60,000 nucleotides of DNA from contig CM043952.1 of NCBI GenBank assembly GCA_014529385.2, forward strand, positions 69,988,299-70,048,298, given 5' to 3'. Positions 33,469 to 44,050 of this stretch are shown here, piece by piece (the first letter of the stretch is position 1; every line of letters begins with the position of its first letter). Source of the stretch: Adiantum capillus-veneris. Its lineage: Eukaryota; Streptophyta; Polypodiopsida; Polypodiales; Pteridaceae. The notes beneath the pieces are model-generated. The model saw only the letters and a program-made list of their open reading frames with translations. It searched no databases and was not told the origin of the DNA. The position numbers and the translations under genes are program-made.

Positions 33469-34445
33469 GTGCTTTTGATACCCTAAGGTGTCAAAAAGCT
33501 GCTCTAGGAGGCCTTGTGACTAGTTTTTTGCGTGTTTTTGTTTGTTTTTTTGCTAGATTTTTTAGAGCGTGTCGTAGAATGGTCCGTGTGATAGCTCGAA
33601 ACGAGCGTATCACTAAGAGGGACGCGCTGTGCTTTACAGCCCATCGTTTGGTTCTATTTTGCTCCAGAAAAGCCCGAAACAGTCTTTTCCTAGCTGGGGA
33701 ACTAGGCTCCAATAGCAAGTCTAAGGGTGCAAGTGGGAAGAGAAGGGAGGAGAGTGGAGGACTTGCCCCACATGCTCTCATTCCCTCTTGAGGGGGTAGG
33801 GTATATATATAAGAGTGAGTCTAGTATATATCATAAGACTGAGGACTGAGGCTTGGGCTTGGGCTTGGGGAAATGATCCCGATCACGATAAAAATTTTAG
33901 TGATCCCCCAGTCACTCACGCTTAAATATTTTCGATTTTTTTTATAACCTCCCCCTCACTCACGTTTTTTTTTCGGTTTTTTTTTTCAATTTTTTTTTTT
34001 GGATATTATTTGGTACGCGTTTTGGTGCGCGTTGACCTCACCTAACTATTTACTGTCCCACCTACCTACTGACCTGCTAATTAGTGGTTCACCTAATTAC
34101 TAACCTGCTTAATTAACTAACTGTGCGCCTAACTGTGCACAAACCAGAAAACACAGAAAATGCAGAAAATTGAAACTTGACAGAACTGTGCAGTGCAAAC
34201 CAGAAAATGCAGAAAACGCAGAAACGCAAGAAATGCTAACTGTGTAAGTTGAAATCTGAGCTTAATAGAACTAGCAAAATAGAGCTTAACAGAACACAGA
34301 AAACTTGAATGCAGTCAACAACATTGTGTCTTTCTCTACTGTTTTTGCATAACAACAATAATCAAACTTAAGCCGCGCCTTTCCTACATAAAAAATAGCT
34401 TCAATACAATTTACAGGTCGCCATTGGAGCTTCACGTGCAGCAGC
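33469..34445 (-). other. C 5' leader
   Basis: About 1 kb between primer-binding site and gag. It has A/T runs and four GGGCTT repeats near 33850 (on the plus strand). A 96-codon frame at 33781-33491 (MRACGASPPLSSLLFPLAP) ends about 20 bp before gag; it has no known domain and I cannot tell whether it is used. Confidence 0.55.
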
Positions 34446-34463
34446 TCCCCGGCAACGGCACCA
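34446..34463 (-). promoter_or_regulatory. C primer-binding site (tRNA-Asp type)
   Basis: Minus-strand TGGTGCCGTTGCCGGGGA five bases inside the LTR. It differs by one base from the tRNA-Asp complementary site known from Athila-type plant elements. Confidence 0.85.
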
Positions 34464-34467
34464 AAAA

Positions 34468-34692
34468 TGTCAAGGCTAGGGACTTGCTACGCGCCGTATG
34501 CGAGCCACAAAGGCTCCTAGCACACAGTCATACAACAGACAAGCTCACAAGGAAGAATGGTGTGTCACTCACCTTCCTGCGTAGTTGCGAATGAAGGATT
34601 CCCGCACCGCGAAGAAGAGGGAGACGCCGCTACGCCGCGCTCAACCGCCTCGCCGCTGTCATGCCGTCGCAACGTTCGATCACACACACACT

Positions 34693-34727
<35 letters not shown>

Positions 34728-35026
34728 GTACACACACACACAAGGAGATGGTGAAGGAGAAGGTGGAGATGGAGCAAGAGCAGCTTCTATTGCACAATGA
34801 GAGAATGAGTAAAAATTAGGTTTAGTGGCTTTTATATGAGCTCACCCCATTCACACTTGGGCGCCCATAATTAGCCAACTAACTCCTTGAATATTCCAGT
34901 TAGAGTGCGCCTGTCATCGGCGATCACCCTTACCCTGTTCCTATTGGTCCGACAAGCCCGGTACCTGACTCTAAATAATACAACGTTTATAGATCATAGG
35001 GTATCCGTGTGCCATGAGGGTTAACA
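34468..35026 (-). repeat. C 5' LTR (559 bp)
   Basis: Matches 24717-25281. A (CT)n/(CA)n microsatellite at 34680-34741 is shorter than in the other copy. Minus-strand TATA box ATATAAAAG at 34837-34829. Confidence 0.95.
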
Positions 35027-35031
35027 AGGAC
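35027..35031. repeat. Target-site duplication of C, right copy (AGGAC)
   Basis: Directly after the LTR end GTTAACA. Same 5 bp as 24712-24716. Confidence 0.93.
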
Positions 35032-35918
35032 CAAAGATTACATGGCCACAACTGCTACATCTCGCACCAAAGGTAAGGCAGCAATGTTCCAAAATGGTAA
35101 GTACAAGACGCTCCAAAGCAAAGGTAGCCGGAGGAATTTCGGCTTGCAACATGGATGACATCCTTCCAATTTTCGACGTCGACATAAAAGGAAAGAGGAT
35201 TGGAAACACCTACATTGATGGAGGTGCACAAATCTATGTGACGAGTGAAGCTATGATGCTTCAGTTGGGGATCGAGGTTGACAGGCCTTCTCCATGCAAG
35301 GCAAAGATGGCAAACAACGCAAAAGTAAAGTGTGTAGGTGTGGTAAGTGCTGTGAAGATAAAAGCTTTCAACAGTGAGGTAGAAGTAGATGTTTTTGTAA
35401 TGCCTACTAAGGGGGAGGGCTATCCATTAATCTTGGGAAGGCCATGGTTGATGTCCATGAAGGCAAAACAAGACTCGGGCACTGGCCTTCTACGCATGAG
35501 TGGTAAGAAAGGGGAGACAATCTACTACGACATGAAGACTAGCAAGCAGAAGAAAATGGACCTAGAAACATCAGCAGATGAAACCATTAGTGAGTCTTCC
35601 ACTTCTGCGGAGGAGACCACATCCACTGACGAAAGTGACAATTCCATCAATGTGATGGGTATCATCATAAAGGATCCACAAAGGGTAAGCACAACTGGTG
35701 ATCGGTCACCAAAAGGGAAATGCACTGAAAAGGAGAGTAAATCACCTAGTCTAGGAGAAATTAGGTTGAAGGGGATGTTGTCTACGGAAATAAAATTTGA
35801 AGAGAAAGATAGTTTTTTGCAAATGTTGATGGGATTTCCTGAGCTGTTCATTGACAACTATGAAAGAATCACACGTATTACAGTAGTGGAATATCATATT
35901 AAGCTGAAGGAAGGGTAA
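35028..35918 (+). pseudogene. B protease
   Basis: B resumes after C. In frame: ITWPQLLHLAPKVRQQCSK, then ATG 35094 MVSTRRSKAKV. The active site is NTYIDGGAQIYVTSE (D-G-G-A) and the second box is PLILGRPWLMSMKA. The end of the frame has a Ser/Thr/Glu-rich linker (ETSADETISESSTSAEETT) and then FPELFIDNYERITRI before RT. The downstream break is at 35918. Confidence 0.85.
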
Positions 35919-35929
35919 AACTCGTTGTG

Positions 35930-36649
35930 CAAAAACTACGATGGTTGGGGGTCATACAAGAAAATGCACTCATGGACGAGGTAAGGAAGCTACTAGAAGC
36001 AGGGTTCATCTATCCTGTAGAAAACTCAGAGTGGGTGTCACCCGTAGTAGTGACACCTTAAAAAAGTGGTAAGTGGAGGATCTACGTTGACTACAAACCA
36101 CTAAATGCAGCTACAAAGAGAGACCACTTTCCTCTCCCTTTCTTGGATGAAATTTTGAATGAAGTAGAGGGTTTTGAATGCTACACCGCGTGTGATGGTT
36201 ATTCTGGATAATTTCAAATACGCATAGCCTTGGAAGATCAGCTAAAAACCACTTTCATCATGCCATGGGGTTGTTTTGCATACAGGGTTATGCCATTTGG
36301 TCTCACGAATGCACTTGCCACATTCCAAAGATATTTCACATATGTCTTTCAACCGTTCTTTGGAACATCCATAAGAGTGTTCATTGATGATTTTTGTATA
36401 TATAGATCTCGCATTTCACACTTAGAAAATTTAACTGAGGGTTTGGTCAGGTTGCAAATCCTAGGCGGGCAATTTAATGTGGACAAATGCCACATTGTGG
36501 AAAGTAAAGTCATTCTATTAGGCCATGAAATTTCAGCAAAAGGTATCAATGCCGATCCAAGTAGGTGTCCGCACTCAAAGCCCTACCTTCACCAACAACC
36601 GCACATTTCAACTGGTCTCTTTTTAACAAAAGGTGAGGTACTTGAGTAG
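35930..36649 (+). pseudogene. B reverse transcriptase
   Basis: Motifs: EAGFIYPVENSEWVSPVVV-like region (35990-36060) with TAA, DYKPLNAATKRDHFPLPFL, YTACDGYSG with a TAA in the next codons, CFAYRVMPFGLTNALATFQ and the catalytic FIDD at 36380-36391 (VFIDDFCIYRS). Phe replaces Tyr in YxDD. The thumb has VILLGHEISAKGI. At least two stops are inside. Confidence 0.9.
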
Positions 36650-37217
36650 ATTCATACATCTACTATCACAACTTGTTCTACCACTACAATAGCTCACTCA
36701 AAAATCAACTTTCACCTGGGACGAGGAAAGCAAACATCACTACAACAAGGTAAAGGAGGTCTTAGCCACCCTGCCAACTACCTCACCACCTAAGTGGGAT
36801 GAAAAATTCTATGTCACCTCAAGTGTGGGTGATGAATCCTTGGGGGCTCTCCTACTCAAAAAGGATACAACAACATCTTTCATGAGGCCAATTTACTTCT
36901 CTAGTCGAATGATTATAGCAGTAGAGAAAGGTTTCATCCATGTAGAACACCTAGTCCTAGCTCTTAGATTTTTAACTACAAAGCTTAGATCATATTTGCT
37001 ACCTAAGCAATTTGTGGTTCTAACCACGGATGAGATGTTTCCCTATGTTGTACAACACATGGATGTTTCTGCTAGGATTACTAAATGTCTAGTTCGTCTG
37101 CAAGAATTTGACTACACGGTACATGAGGAAAGTACGACAAGGGAAAGCTTGGGGGGACTCATGACCTACCAAGGCTTTGAGAGGAAGGTGAAGCAATCTA
37201 AAGGGGAAGAAATTTGA
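36650..37217 (+). pseudogene. B first RNase H
   Basis: SSVGDESLGALLLKKD corresponds to the first RNase H box; IYFSSRMI, VEHLVLALRFLTTKL and FVVLTTDEMFPYVV follow. TTRESLGGLMTY replaces the usual end. The frame is open from 36825 to 37217. Confidence 0.75.
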
Positions 37218-37229
37218 TTACTTCCAGTG

Positions 37230-37721
37230 CCACCGATGGTATAAGGAGCACACTCTCTCTACTCTGATGGAGCCTACAAACGATCATCCGACAAAGCAGC
37301 CAGTGGTCTTTGATGACAAGGGTATCAAGGTATTTTCGCTTGGTCAATTGTTAGAATCACATTCTAACAATGAAGCTGAGTATGTAGCACTAACCAAGGG
37401 TTTACTTAATGTATGAAGTGGCTTAATGTATTTGGGGATGCTCTACTTTTGGTAAGGCAAGTAAATGGAGTATGGACATGCAAGAATCCTAGCTTGAGGA
37501 CTCACTTAAGCAGTGTAAAAACCTTGTTGGGTAAGTTTGAAGAAGTTCAAATACACCATATCCCAAGGGCTCAAAACCATGAAGCAGATGCCCTAGCAAG
37601 TGAGAGACTGCAAGAAGTGGTGGTTGGAGCTATAAAGCTAAAGCTCCCGCTATTTCAAGGTAGTGATGCCTTACCTGACATCATGCATTTTTTGGAAACA
37701 GGGGAATGCCATTGGATTTAA
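37230..37721 (+). pseudogene. B second RNase H (archaeal type)
   Basis: NNEAEYVALTKGLLNV (about 37365-37417) and, after a frame break, GDALLLVRQVNGVWTCKNP, LRTHLSSVKTLLGKFEEVQ and HHIPRAQNHEADALASER. This is the additional archaeal-like RNase H of Tat elements; its usual first catalytic box is not readable (VVFDDKGIKVF). Confidence 0.82.
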
Positions 37722-38911
37722 CAAAGGGACAGAAGCAATGGCTGACGCGGAAGGCCACAAAGTACCGGCTCATCAATGACGGTTTGTATTGTAAGGGTAA
37801 GGACCAAATACTTAGGAAGGTCCCTCTCTCGAATGAAGTCACGGGAGTAATTGCCAGTTTTCATGACGGGGTTTGTGGTGGTCACTTTGCCCTAGATATA
37901 ACAATTAGGAAAAATTTGCAGGCCGGTTTTGTATGGCCTAGCCTCAACCGTGATGTACACCACTGGTACAAGACGTGTAAGTCGTGTCAAAAGGCCAGCA
38001 CTAGATCACTTATTCCTGAACCTCAGACACATGTCCTTTCATATGGACCGTTTGAAAAATGGGGTATCGATGTCATAGGACCATTACCTAGGGACAACTT
38101 AGGGAAGTTCTACATCATCATGGGAGTCGACTATATGACTAGATGGGCGAAAGCTATAGCCACTACTAGAATCAGAGCAGTAGAGGTAGCTAAGTTTATC
38201 TACGAGCATATATGCTGTAGGTTTGGCACACCATTAGATATCATCTCTGATAGAGGGCCAGATTTCATAGCAGACTTGGTAGGAGAATTAATGTAAAAAC
38301 TTGCCATTACAAGGAGGCACTCCTCACCATATTACCCTCAATGCAATGGCCTAGTTGAAAAGGTGAATGGAATGGTTTGTAAAATTATCACCAAGCAGGT
38401 TAACAATCATCCTGGAGACTGGGATAAGTACCTACTACCAGCTTTGTGGGCCTACAGAACCTCATTCCGTACATCTTTGGGATTCACACCGTATCATTTG
38501 GTATTTATCAAGAAAGCAATCTTTCCCATTGAAGTGCAACTACAAAGTCTCAGAGTAATGGCAAGCCAACTTCAACGGCCCAACATGCATTTGAGAGATC
38601 ACATCATCGACTTGGAAAGACTGCAGAGATGGACAGAGAAAAAGCAATAAATTATTATGAAGCACAGGCAAAGCACATACGGCTTAGCTTTAACCAACAT
38701 CTGCGGAAAAAAGAATTAAAGAAAGGAATGTTGGTGCTCCGCTATCACAATCGCTTCGACACACACAAAGATAACAAACTCCTACTCCGATGGGAAGGCC
38801 CTTTCATCATCAGAAAAAAGTATGCCAATGGAAGCTACTAGCTTATGGAAGATGATGGCAAACTTCATAAAACCAGGGTAAATGGTTGGCGGCTCAAACC
38901 TTATTTTCTTT
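37706..38911 (+). pseudogene. B integrase
   Basis: H2C2 zinc module: FHDGVCGGHFALDITIRK and CKSCQKAS. Core: WGIDVIGPLP, DIISDRGPDFIADL and, after a TAA, CNGLVEKVNGMVCK, so all three acidic catalytic residues are visible. It continues with LPALWAYRTSFRTSLGFTPY and RLQRWTEKKQ (TAA), then the C-terminal segment with LRWEGPFIIRKKYANGSY, a stop, and VNGWRLKPYFL ending at TGA 38909-38911. The tail follows the Tat pattern, without a chromodomain. Confidence 0.9.
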
Positions 38912-39453
38912 GATTTGATCACGCTCCACCTATCGACATCCCTAATGAGGATACACCATCAACCTCCACCTCCGAAAACAATGATCAAACAGACGAGTTA
39001 GAGGCATGAATGTCCCTAACCTTAGGGAGAGGGCTAATGACACCGAGTTATCCGCACCGCCCTCTAGTCCGGCTTGAGAATTGAGGTTCGTGGAAAACTA
39101 TGGCGGGTCGCCATTTTTTTTCAAAATATCTCTTTCTCTTTCATTATTGTCCGCGCTCTCTCTCTCTCTCTCTCTTACCCCCCCTTTTTTTGCCTCACAC
39201 ACGCCTCTCTCTCCTCCCCCTTGTTTTCTTCCCACCGAGAGAAAGCAGCCCGACCTCCCTCTCTCACTACCTTCGTCCCCCCTTCCTTCTCTCTCTTCTT
39301 CCTCTTCCTCATTATCTCTCACTGCGTGTGAACAACCCGCAAGGGAATGATAATAATGCACTCTCTCTCTCTCTCTCTCCCTCATATCCCATCCTTTGAC
39401 CTCATTAAATTCCCCCCCCCTTCCTCGCTTAGTGTCGGCCAAAAGCATCCCGA

Positions 39454-39484
<31 letters not shown>

Positions 39485-40333
39485 CTCTCTCCCTCTTGCG
39501 CATCCTCTGGACCAGCCCACGAGGGCACAATGAAACACCTCTCTCTCTCTCTCTCTCATAACTCACACACCCACTCCCTCCCTCGCCACCTCACCCCACT
39601 CTCTCTCTCTCGCTCTCTGTGATCAAAGCCCGTAGGCATAGTATAGAGGTGCAACGAAACCACCTCTCTCTCTCTCACTACACACACACTACACACACAC
39701 TCACATACACACACATGCACTCTTCCCCTCCCATCTTCCCCAGCGCCTCCCCCTCTCACTCGCTCCGTTTTCCCTGCATACAGAAACATGTAAATATATA
39801 TATAAACATATATATACACATAATTATAAATTAGCCTCACCTCCTTCTCTCCTTCCCACACACCTACACTAACACACACACAACCCGTACACACATACAT
39901 ACATATTTGACACACAACACATATGCACATATATGCACACATACATCGCACGCACGCATATATGCACTCACACTAAAAAAAGAAAAGGAAAATACGACAT
40001 CGACGCCAAAGAAAAGAAGACGGCTAACTCATGTGTCGCCAACATCAAAACAAGAAGTGGCACCAATGGCACACCCGGGACGGCACCGAAAGGAGGTAAC
40101 ACATAACATCTTGGCTTCTCACAAGCACTAAACCTCACACCGACCACCTGAACCATCGACAAAACCCTTGTAAATTCCCCAAACCCCCATTCTTTCCTAA
40201 TAACCTAGCCATGGCTAGTGGATTGTAAAAATCTCTCCCCATCCCACTCTTTCCTCTCTCTCTATCTCTACCTTCTATATCTCTCCCTATCTCTCTTACT
40301 ATAGAGGCATCTAGACCTTCTACAGCGACCAGT
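38912..40333 (+). repeat. B 3' end, low-complexity region before the matched LTR
   Basis: A purine run AGGGAGAGGG at 39024-39033 followed by CTAATGACACCG may be the polypurine tract and true start of the 3' LTR. The rest is dominated by (CT)n blocks (39153-39175, 39360-39381, 39540-39560, 39600-39620), a C28 run at 39454-39481, and CA- and TA-rich repeats at 39670-39965. Long frames here translate to Ser/Leu or Arg/Glu runs and are not genes. Confidence 0.6.
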
Positions 40334-41289
40334 GGATATTTGCAAGGACCATTAGGTAAGGACCACCTCTCAAGCCTATATAAAGAGGCCTCCGCTAAGC
40401 ACAGAGGGAGGCACAAGTGAAGGAGGAAGACACTAGCTCCATGCACACCACTAAGCACGTAATGCACCCCATGCTAGAGAGCTCATGGAATCATGTTTGG
40501 TTGCAAGCTTTGGCATTTTAGCATTGGCAACATAACCATTTTCCCCATGATCAACCACATCCTGATTGAGTTACTAGTCACGACCACTCCATGCACATAA
40601 AGTAGTCACCACTCTCCCGCCAGGCAACATGAGCATGCTTGGGTTGAATGCATCAACACCATGCTACCTTGGGCCGCTCTCGATGTTTTTGATTGATGTC
40701 GTCGGTGGCTGCATCATCTTGATGTTTCCCCTCAACTAACCTTCCCGCTAACTCCAACCTCGCCATGCACCATATGGCGCTCGCATTCCATGATGCATCC
40801 CTAATTCCAAGAGCCAGGTTTGTAATCGTCAATACCACCACTTGTAAGTATCATCATCGCCAATAAAGGGTGCAATGTTGTCTTGATCTTTGGGGTCCAT
40901 TCTCTATTTTGATTTCCCATAGTCGTGGGATGTTTTTTCTCTTGTATATCACCCTGCTTTGTGCTCCATCACGTGTGATCTCTCCAATCAGTTAGTGTGC
41001 CCTATTCCGACCTTGTCACATACCTCCCTCGTACACACACTAATGACTAGTGATTAGGCATTTTTTTTACATGTGGACGTTTGTATACCACCATTTCATG
41101 TTGATCACCTAAAGGGCATTTCACTTTTTCTACCCTAGGTCATGTATGTTTGCATCCTAGCCGCACTTATGCTAGGTGGTGCCCCTTCCTACCTATAGGA
41201 TTACTCCTAGCTTGAGATGATGCTTTGGGAGGTTAAGGCTATGTGTGGTGTAGAGGCCACCCCATATGGCATGTCATTTCCAACCATTA
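40334..41289 (+). repeat. B 3' LTR (part matching 5' LTR)
   Basis: Direct repeat of 20898-21865. TATA box CTATATAAAG at 40376-40385. It ends at CCATTA near 41289. Differences from the other copy are mostly C/T and G/A. Confidence 0.85.
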
Positions 41290-42239
41290 GTAGCCCAATG
41301 ACCGGAGTAAAAATTCCACCCGATCGTCTCGGCCCTCAGCTTTAATTCCTCTCTTGCTCATCGAATTTCAGCTTCCCCAGGCCCACGATCCGTGGCAACC
41401 AATATTTAAAAAAATCATCTGCAAATACTTCACCTTCAACTGCTCCAGGCTTCCCTAGGCTGTAACTCGGTGCTCGAGACTCAAAATCACGAGCCGTGAC
41501 TTCTTGTTGACTCCACTCAGCATGCTCTATCTGCTTGAACCTTGTTGAGGCCTAAAAAATGCAAGATGGCCCATCCCCCAATGCGGGCAAGTGGGCTCAA
41601 ACTTGGCCGCCGTAAAAACTTATGATGGCCATAACTTACTATCCAAAGCTCCATTTGGCAATCTGAGAAGAGTGGCATGCTCCATAATTCAAGCTCTACA
41701 CATGTATCTATTGATATCCACCGGGCCACTTGTCCCCAGCTACCTTGCCCGTGTGGGACCTGCTAAACCTTCTAAATTTGCATTGCAACATCTTGAGTAT
41801 CGGGGCTCCGTTTGAGGAGCTATCTAGACCAGATTCTAGAGAACATTGAACACTACATTCCAAAGAACTGAGTTGGCACTTATGACACCTCCACCTACTA
41901 TCCTATATGGGCTCATCTTGAAGGTTGTTTGGCCTAAAAAACCGCTTAAGACATACATTGCCGCTACCCTTTGGCTGCCCAAGACCATGACACCTTCCCT
42001 AGCCTTCTGCAGTGCACCTGCCTACAGCCTTTGCTTGGCATAGACCGCTTTCTAGCTCGGACCAACTTTGGCTGCACCAACCTGGTAGAGTTAATGATGA
42101 CTACTGATGGACAGCAGCAAACAAATTCCATAAGGGGAGCTGAAAGAGGACAGGAGCAGACCTCAATCCCCTTGTAAATATGATTTGCAACGTAGCAGGA
42201 AAAATCAAGCGTTTGCAATTTTATTTTTTGTACTTGTAG
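41290..42239 (+). other. Unassigned flank and probable intron
   Basis: After the B LTR. No known domain in the open frames 41591-41815 or 41846-42043. The last bases, TTTTATTTTTTGTACTTGTAG, form a strong plant 3' splice site (T-rich tract then TAG) directly before the exon at 42240. Confidence 0.5.
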
Positions 42240-42551
42240 AAGGAGTGTGTTTACATTGCATGCCACTACAACCCTTCCGAACCAAATGTATTGCTATTCT
42301 ACGAACCTTTTTTCCAAATCCATGTCCCACATGATGATATGAACATTTTGTTGATAGATGACACACCCCATAAGGGCTTGCTAAATCCACCGGGCACCAC
42401 TCTCTCCCCACCCTCATTTGAAGGTCATGAGGATGACTTTTATCTAGAAAACATTTTGCTCCCTTATCTGGAGAATTTGTATTTCAACCCATTGACTGAT
42501 TCAAAATTTGTACTTACACATACTCTTCAAAATGCTAGCTCTCTAGATTAA
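42240..42551 (+). CDS. Last exon of an FCP1/NIF-like (HAD) phosphatase gene, probably a fragment
   Basis: 104 codons in phase 0 after the splice site: KECVYIACHYNPSEPNVLL, then ILLIDDTPHKGLLNPPGTT, PSFEGHEDDFYLENILLPY and a TAA at 42549-42551. The IDDTPxKxLLNPP segment and the LLPYLE helix match the C-terminal half of plant NLI-interacting-factor/FCP1-like phosphatase domains, where the DD is the acidic HAD motif. The N-terminal DxDx(T/V) catalytic box is not in this exon, and no earlier exon is recognised nearby. It is open without stops. It may be the end of a real gene cut by the B insertion or a retained fragment. Confidence 0.55.
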   Translation, partial: KECVYIACHYNPSEPNVLLFYEPFFQIHVPHDDMNILLIDDTPHKGLLNPPGTTLSPPSFEGHEDDFYLENILLPYLENLYFNPLTDSKFVLTHTLQNASSLD

Positions 42552-42588
42552 CATGATTCTTTGTGCTTCTCAATATGGTGCCATGGAA

Positions 42589-42633
<45 letters not shown>

Positions 42634-42663
42634 TGAGAGAGAGAGAGAGAGAGAGAGAGGAAA

Positions 42664-42699
<36 letters not shown>

Positions 42700-42705
42700 T
42701 GGAAA

Positions 42706-42746
<41 letters not shown>

Positions 42747-43107
42747 GGTTTTACATAACTCTGTGTGTGTGTGTATGTGTGTGTGTGTGTGTGAGAGAGA
42801 TAGAGAGAGAGAGAGAGGTTTTACATAACTCTGCATATGTTGTCCAAAATATACAGTTATCACACTACCAGCTAATAAAGGGACATAGATAGTGAGACAA
42901 ACCTCATCTTATAATTGAAATAAAGATATAACCAAATTGTGGAAATCATCTCATAACCAAGTTGCAAGAAACGTTGGTATTGAAGTCAAGAATATAGATT
43001 CGTTCAAGTTACATTGGCATGATTTGGACTCGGGCAGTTAGTTCTTTACAAACAATCTCTTTTTCCTATCATTGCATTACTTTGCACCCACCTATTAAGA
43101 AATAGAA
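42552..43107. other. Gene-free stretch with compound microsatellite
   Basis: 42588-42820 is a compound microsatellite made of four (GT)n(GA)n units, several introduced by GGAAATGTGTG; the last two end in the same GGTTTTACATAACTCTG. Beyond it, 42821-43107 shows no coding signal. Confidence 0.85.
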
Positions 43108-43647
43108 CTATGAGGGCTCGTTCTCCGCCGTCTTGTCCACTATGTCATGCTGAAGTTGTAGAAGGTTGCACTTCTCTCTTATTGTAACAATTGTCACAAG
43201 GTTGAGCTCTTTATTGAATACCTCCACATCTGTGACACTATTGTTCTCCAGGCCTGTAGACACTTGATCAATAGGAATAAATTTAGAGTAGCCTACGGCA
43301 ATCTGAGAGTGCTGGTACCAGAAGGAGATGAGAAGGGACTGTGTGCCAATCATGTACTTGGCCACAAAAGTGTCAAGTGCAACTTCACAATGTATGTCGC
43401 CCAACTCTTTAACAAACCACCCTCTATCAAGCAGCTTGTCACAGAAGCAAGCATCTAGAGATTTACATACCAGCATTGTCTTTGCAACATGTATGTGGCA
43501 GGTGTGAAATAGTTCCACAAATAAACTTGTAGGAAAGAAATTAACAATCTTTACCAATTTAGAGGGTACTGAATTTTGTAATGACCTCTGCACATCCCTA
43601 AATAGCTTTCTTTTGAGAGCCTCACAAACCATGGTTTTTGGGATTGG
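43108..43647 (-). CDS. Unrecognised gene, 3' exon candidate
   Basis: Open on the minus strand from a possible acceptor (TTGACTAG at 43648) to TAG 43108-43110, about 178 codons without a stop: MVCEALKRKLFRDVQRSLQ, SKLVKIVNFFPTSLFVELF, RGWFVKELGDIHCEVALD, FWYQHSQIAVGYSKFIPID and NLVTIVTIREKCNLLQ. Composition is that of a soluble folded protein. I do not recognise the family. It differs from all the retroelement proteins around it. Splicing to the upstream candidate exon cannot be resolved; a direct join would shift the frame, so a middle exon may be missing or the gene may be broken. Confidence 0.45.
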   Translation of the reverse strand, partial: PIPKTMVCEALKRKLFRDVQRSLQNSVPSKLVKIVNFFPTSLFVELFHTCHIHVAKTMLVCKSLDACFCDKLLDRGWFVKELGDIHCEVALDTFVAKYMIGTQSLLISFWYQHSQIAVGYSKFIPIDQVSTGLENNSVTDVEVFNKELNLVTIVTIREKCNLLQLQHDIVDKTAENEPS

Positions 43648-44050
43648 CTAGTCAATACATCGCCAATTGGTAGGGAGAGGGATTTTAAACAGATTGCCTT
43701 TTTATTATTTTGCTTGAGCTGGTAGAAATGCTCATAGAATAAAATTCCCTCATCTGCAGGACTCTTTCTAGGTCTTACATAATACTATAAAATAGCAATG
43801 TCAGTGTGGGTTACAGATATGAGACCTATAATACACTCCACTGGCTCCCATTTTTCATATGATGAAGGATATACATCTGCAATTGCAACAACAAAATGTA
43901 AGACACCTAGTCTAACTATTGAAATTGATGAGGAACTTATGAAAAATAGATCTTTCTCTGTTAATATTGTTCGACCTCTTCAAAATTAAAAACAAATAAA
44001 GAGAACAGCAAGGTATAAAAGTAAGAGTAGATATGGAAGGTTATGAATAC

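Larger units (their letters stand above)
24717..35026 (-). mobile_element. C: complete Ty3/gypsy element with target duplication
   Basis: Minus-strand LTR retrotransposon of 10,310 bp. It has LTRs 24717-25281 and 34468-35026, an Asp-type primer-binding site, leader, gag, protease, RT, RNase H, integrase and a polypurine tract, flanked by AGGAC on both sides. It sits in B between gag and protease. There are several in-frame stops, so it is not autonomous. LTRs differ by about 20 substitutions by eye, 17 of them transitions, plus a microsatellite length change. Confidence 0.95.
20898..41289 (+). mobile_element. B: Tat-like Ty3/gypsy element, interrupted by C
   Basis: Plus-strand element with LTR copies at both ends (20898-21865 and 40334-41289), primer-binding site, leader with micro-ORF, gag, protease, RT, two RNase H domains and integrase. 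Element C (24717-35026) splits it between gag and protease. Without C, B would be about 10.1 kb. The two-RNase-H arrangement (37250-37700 being archaeal-type) is the known mark of the Tat clade. No clear target duplication could be found at its ends. Confidence 0.85.

Noticed and set aside
42588-42820. Regular repeats as a CRISPR array
   Set aside because: The units are microsatellites without spacers in a plant genome context.
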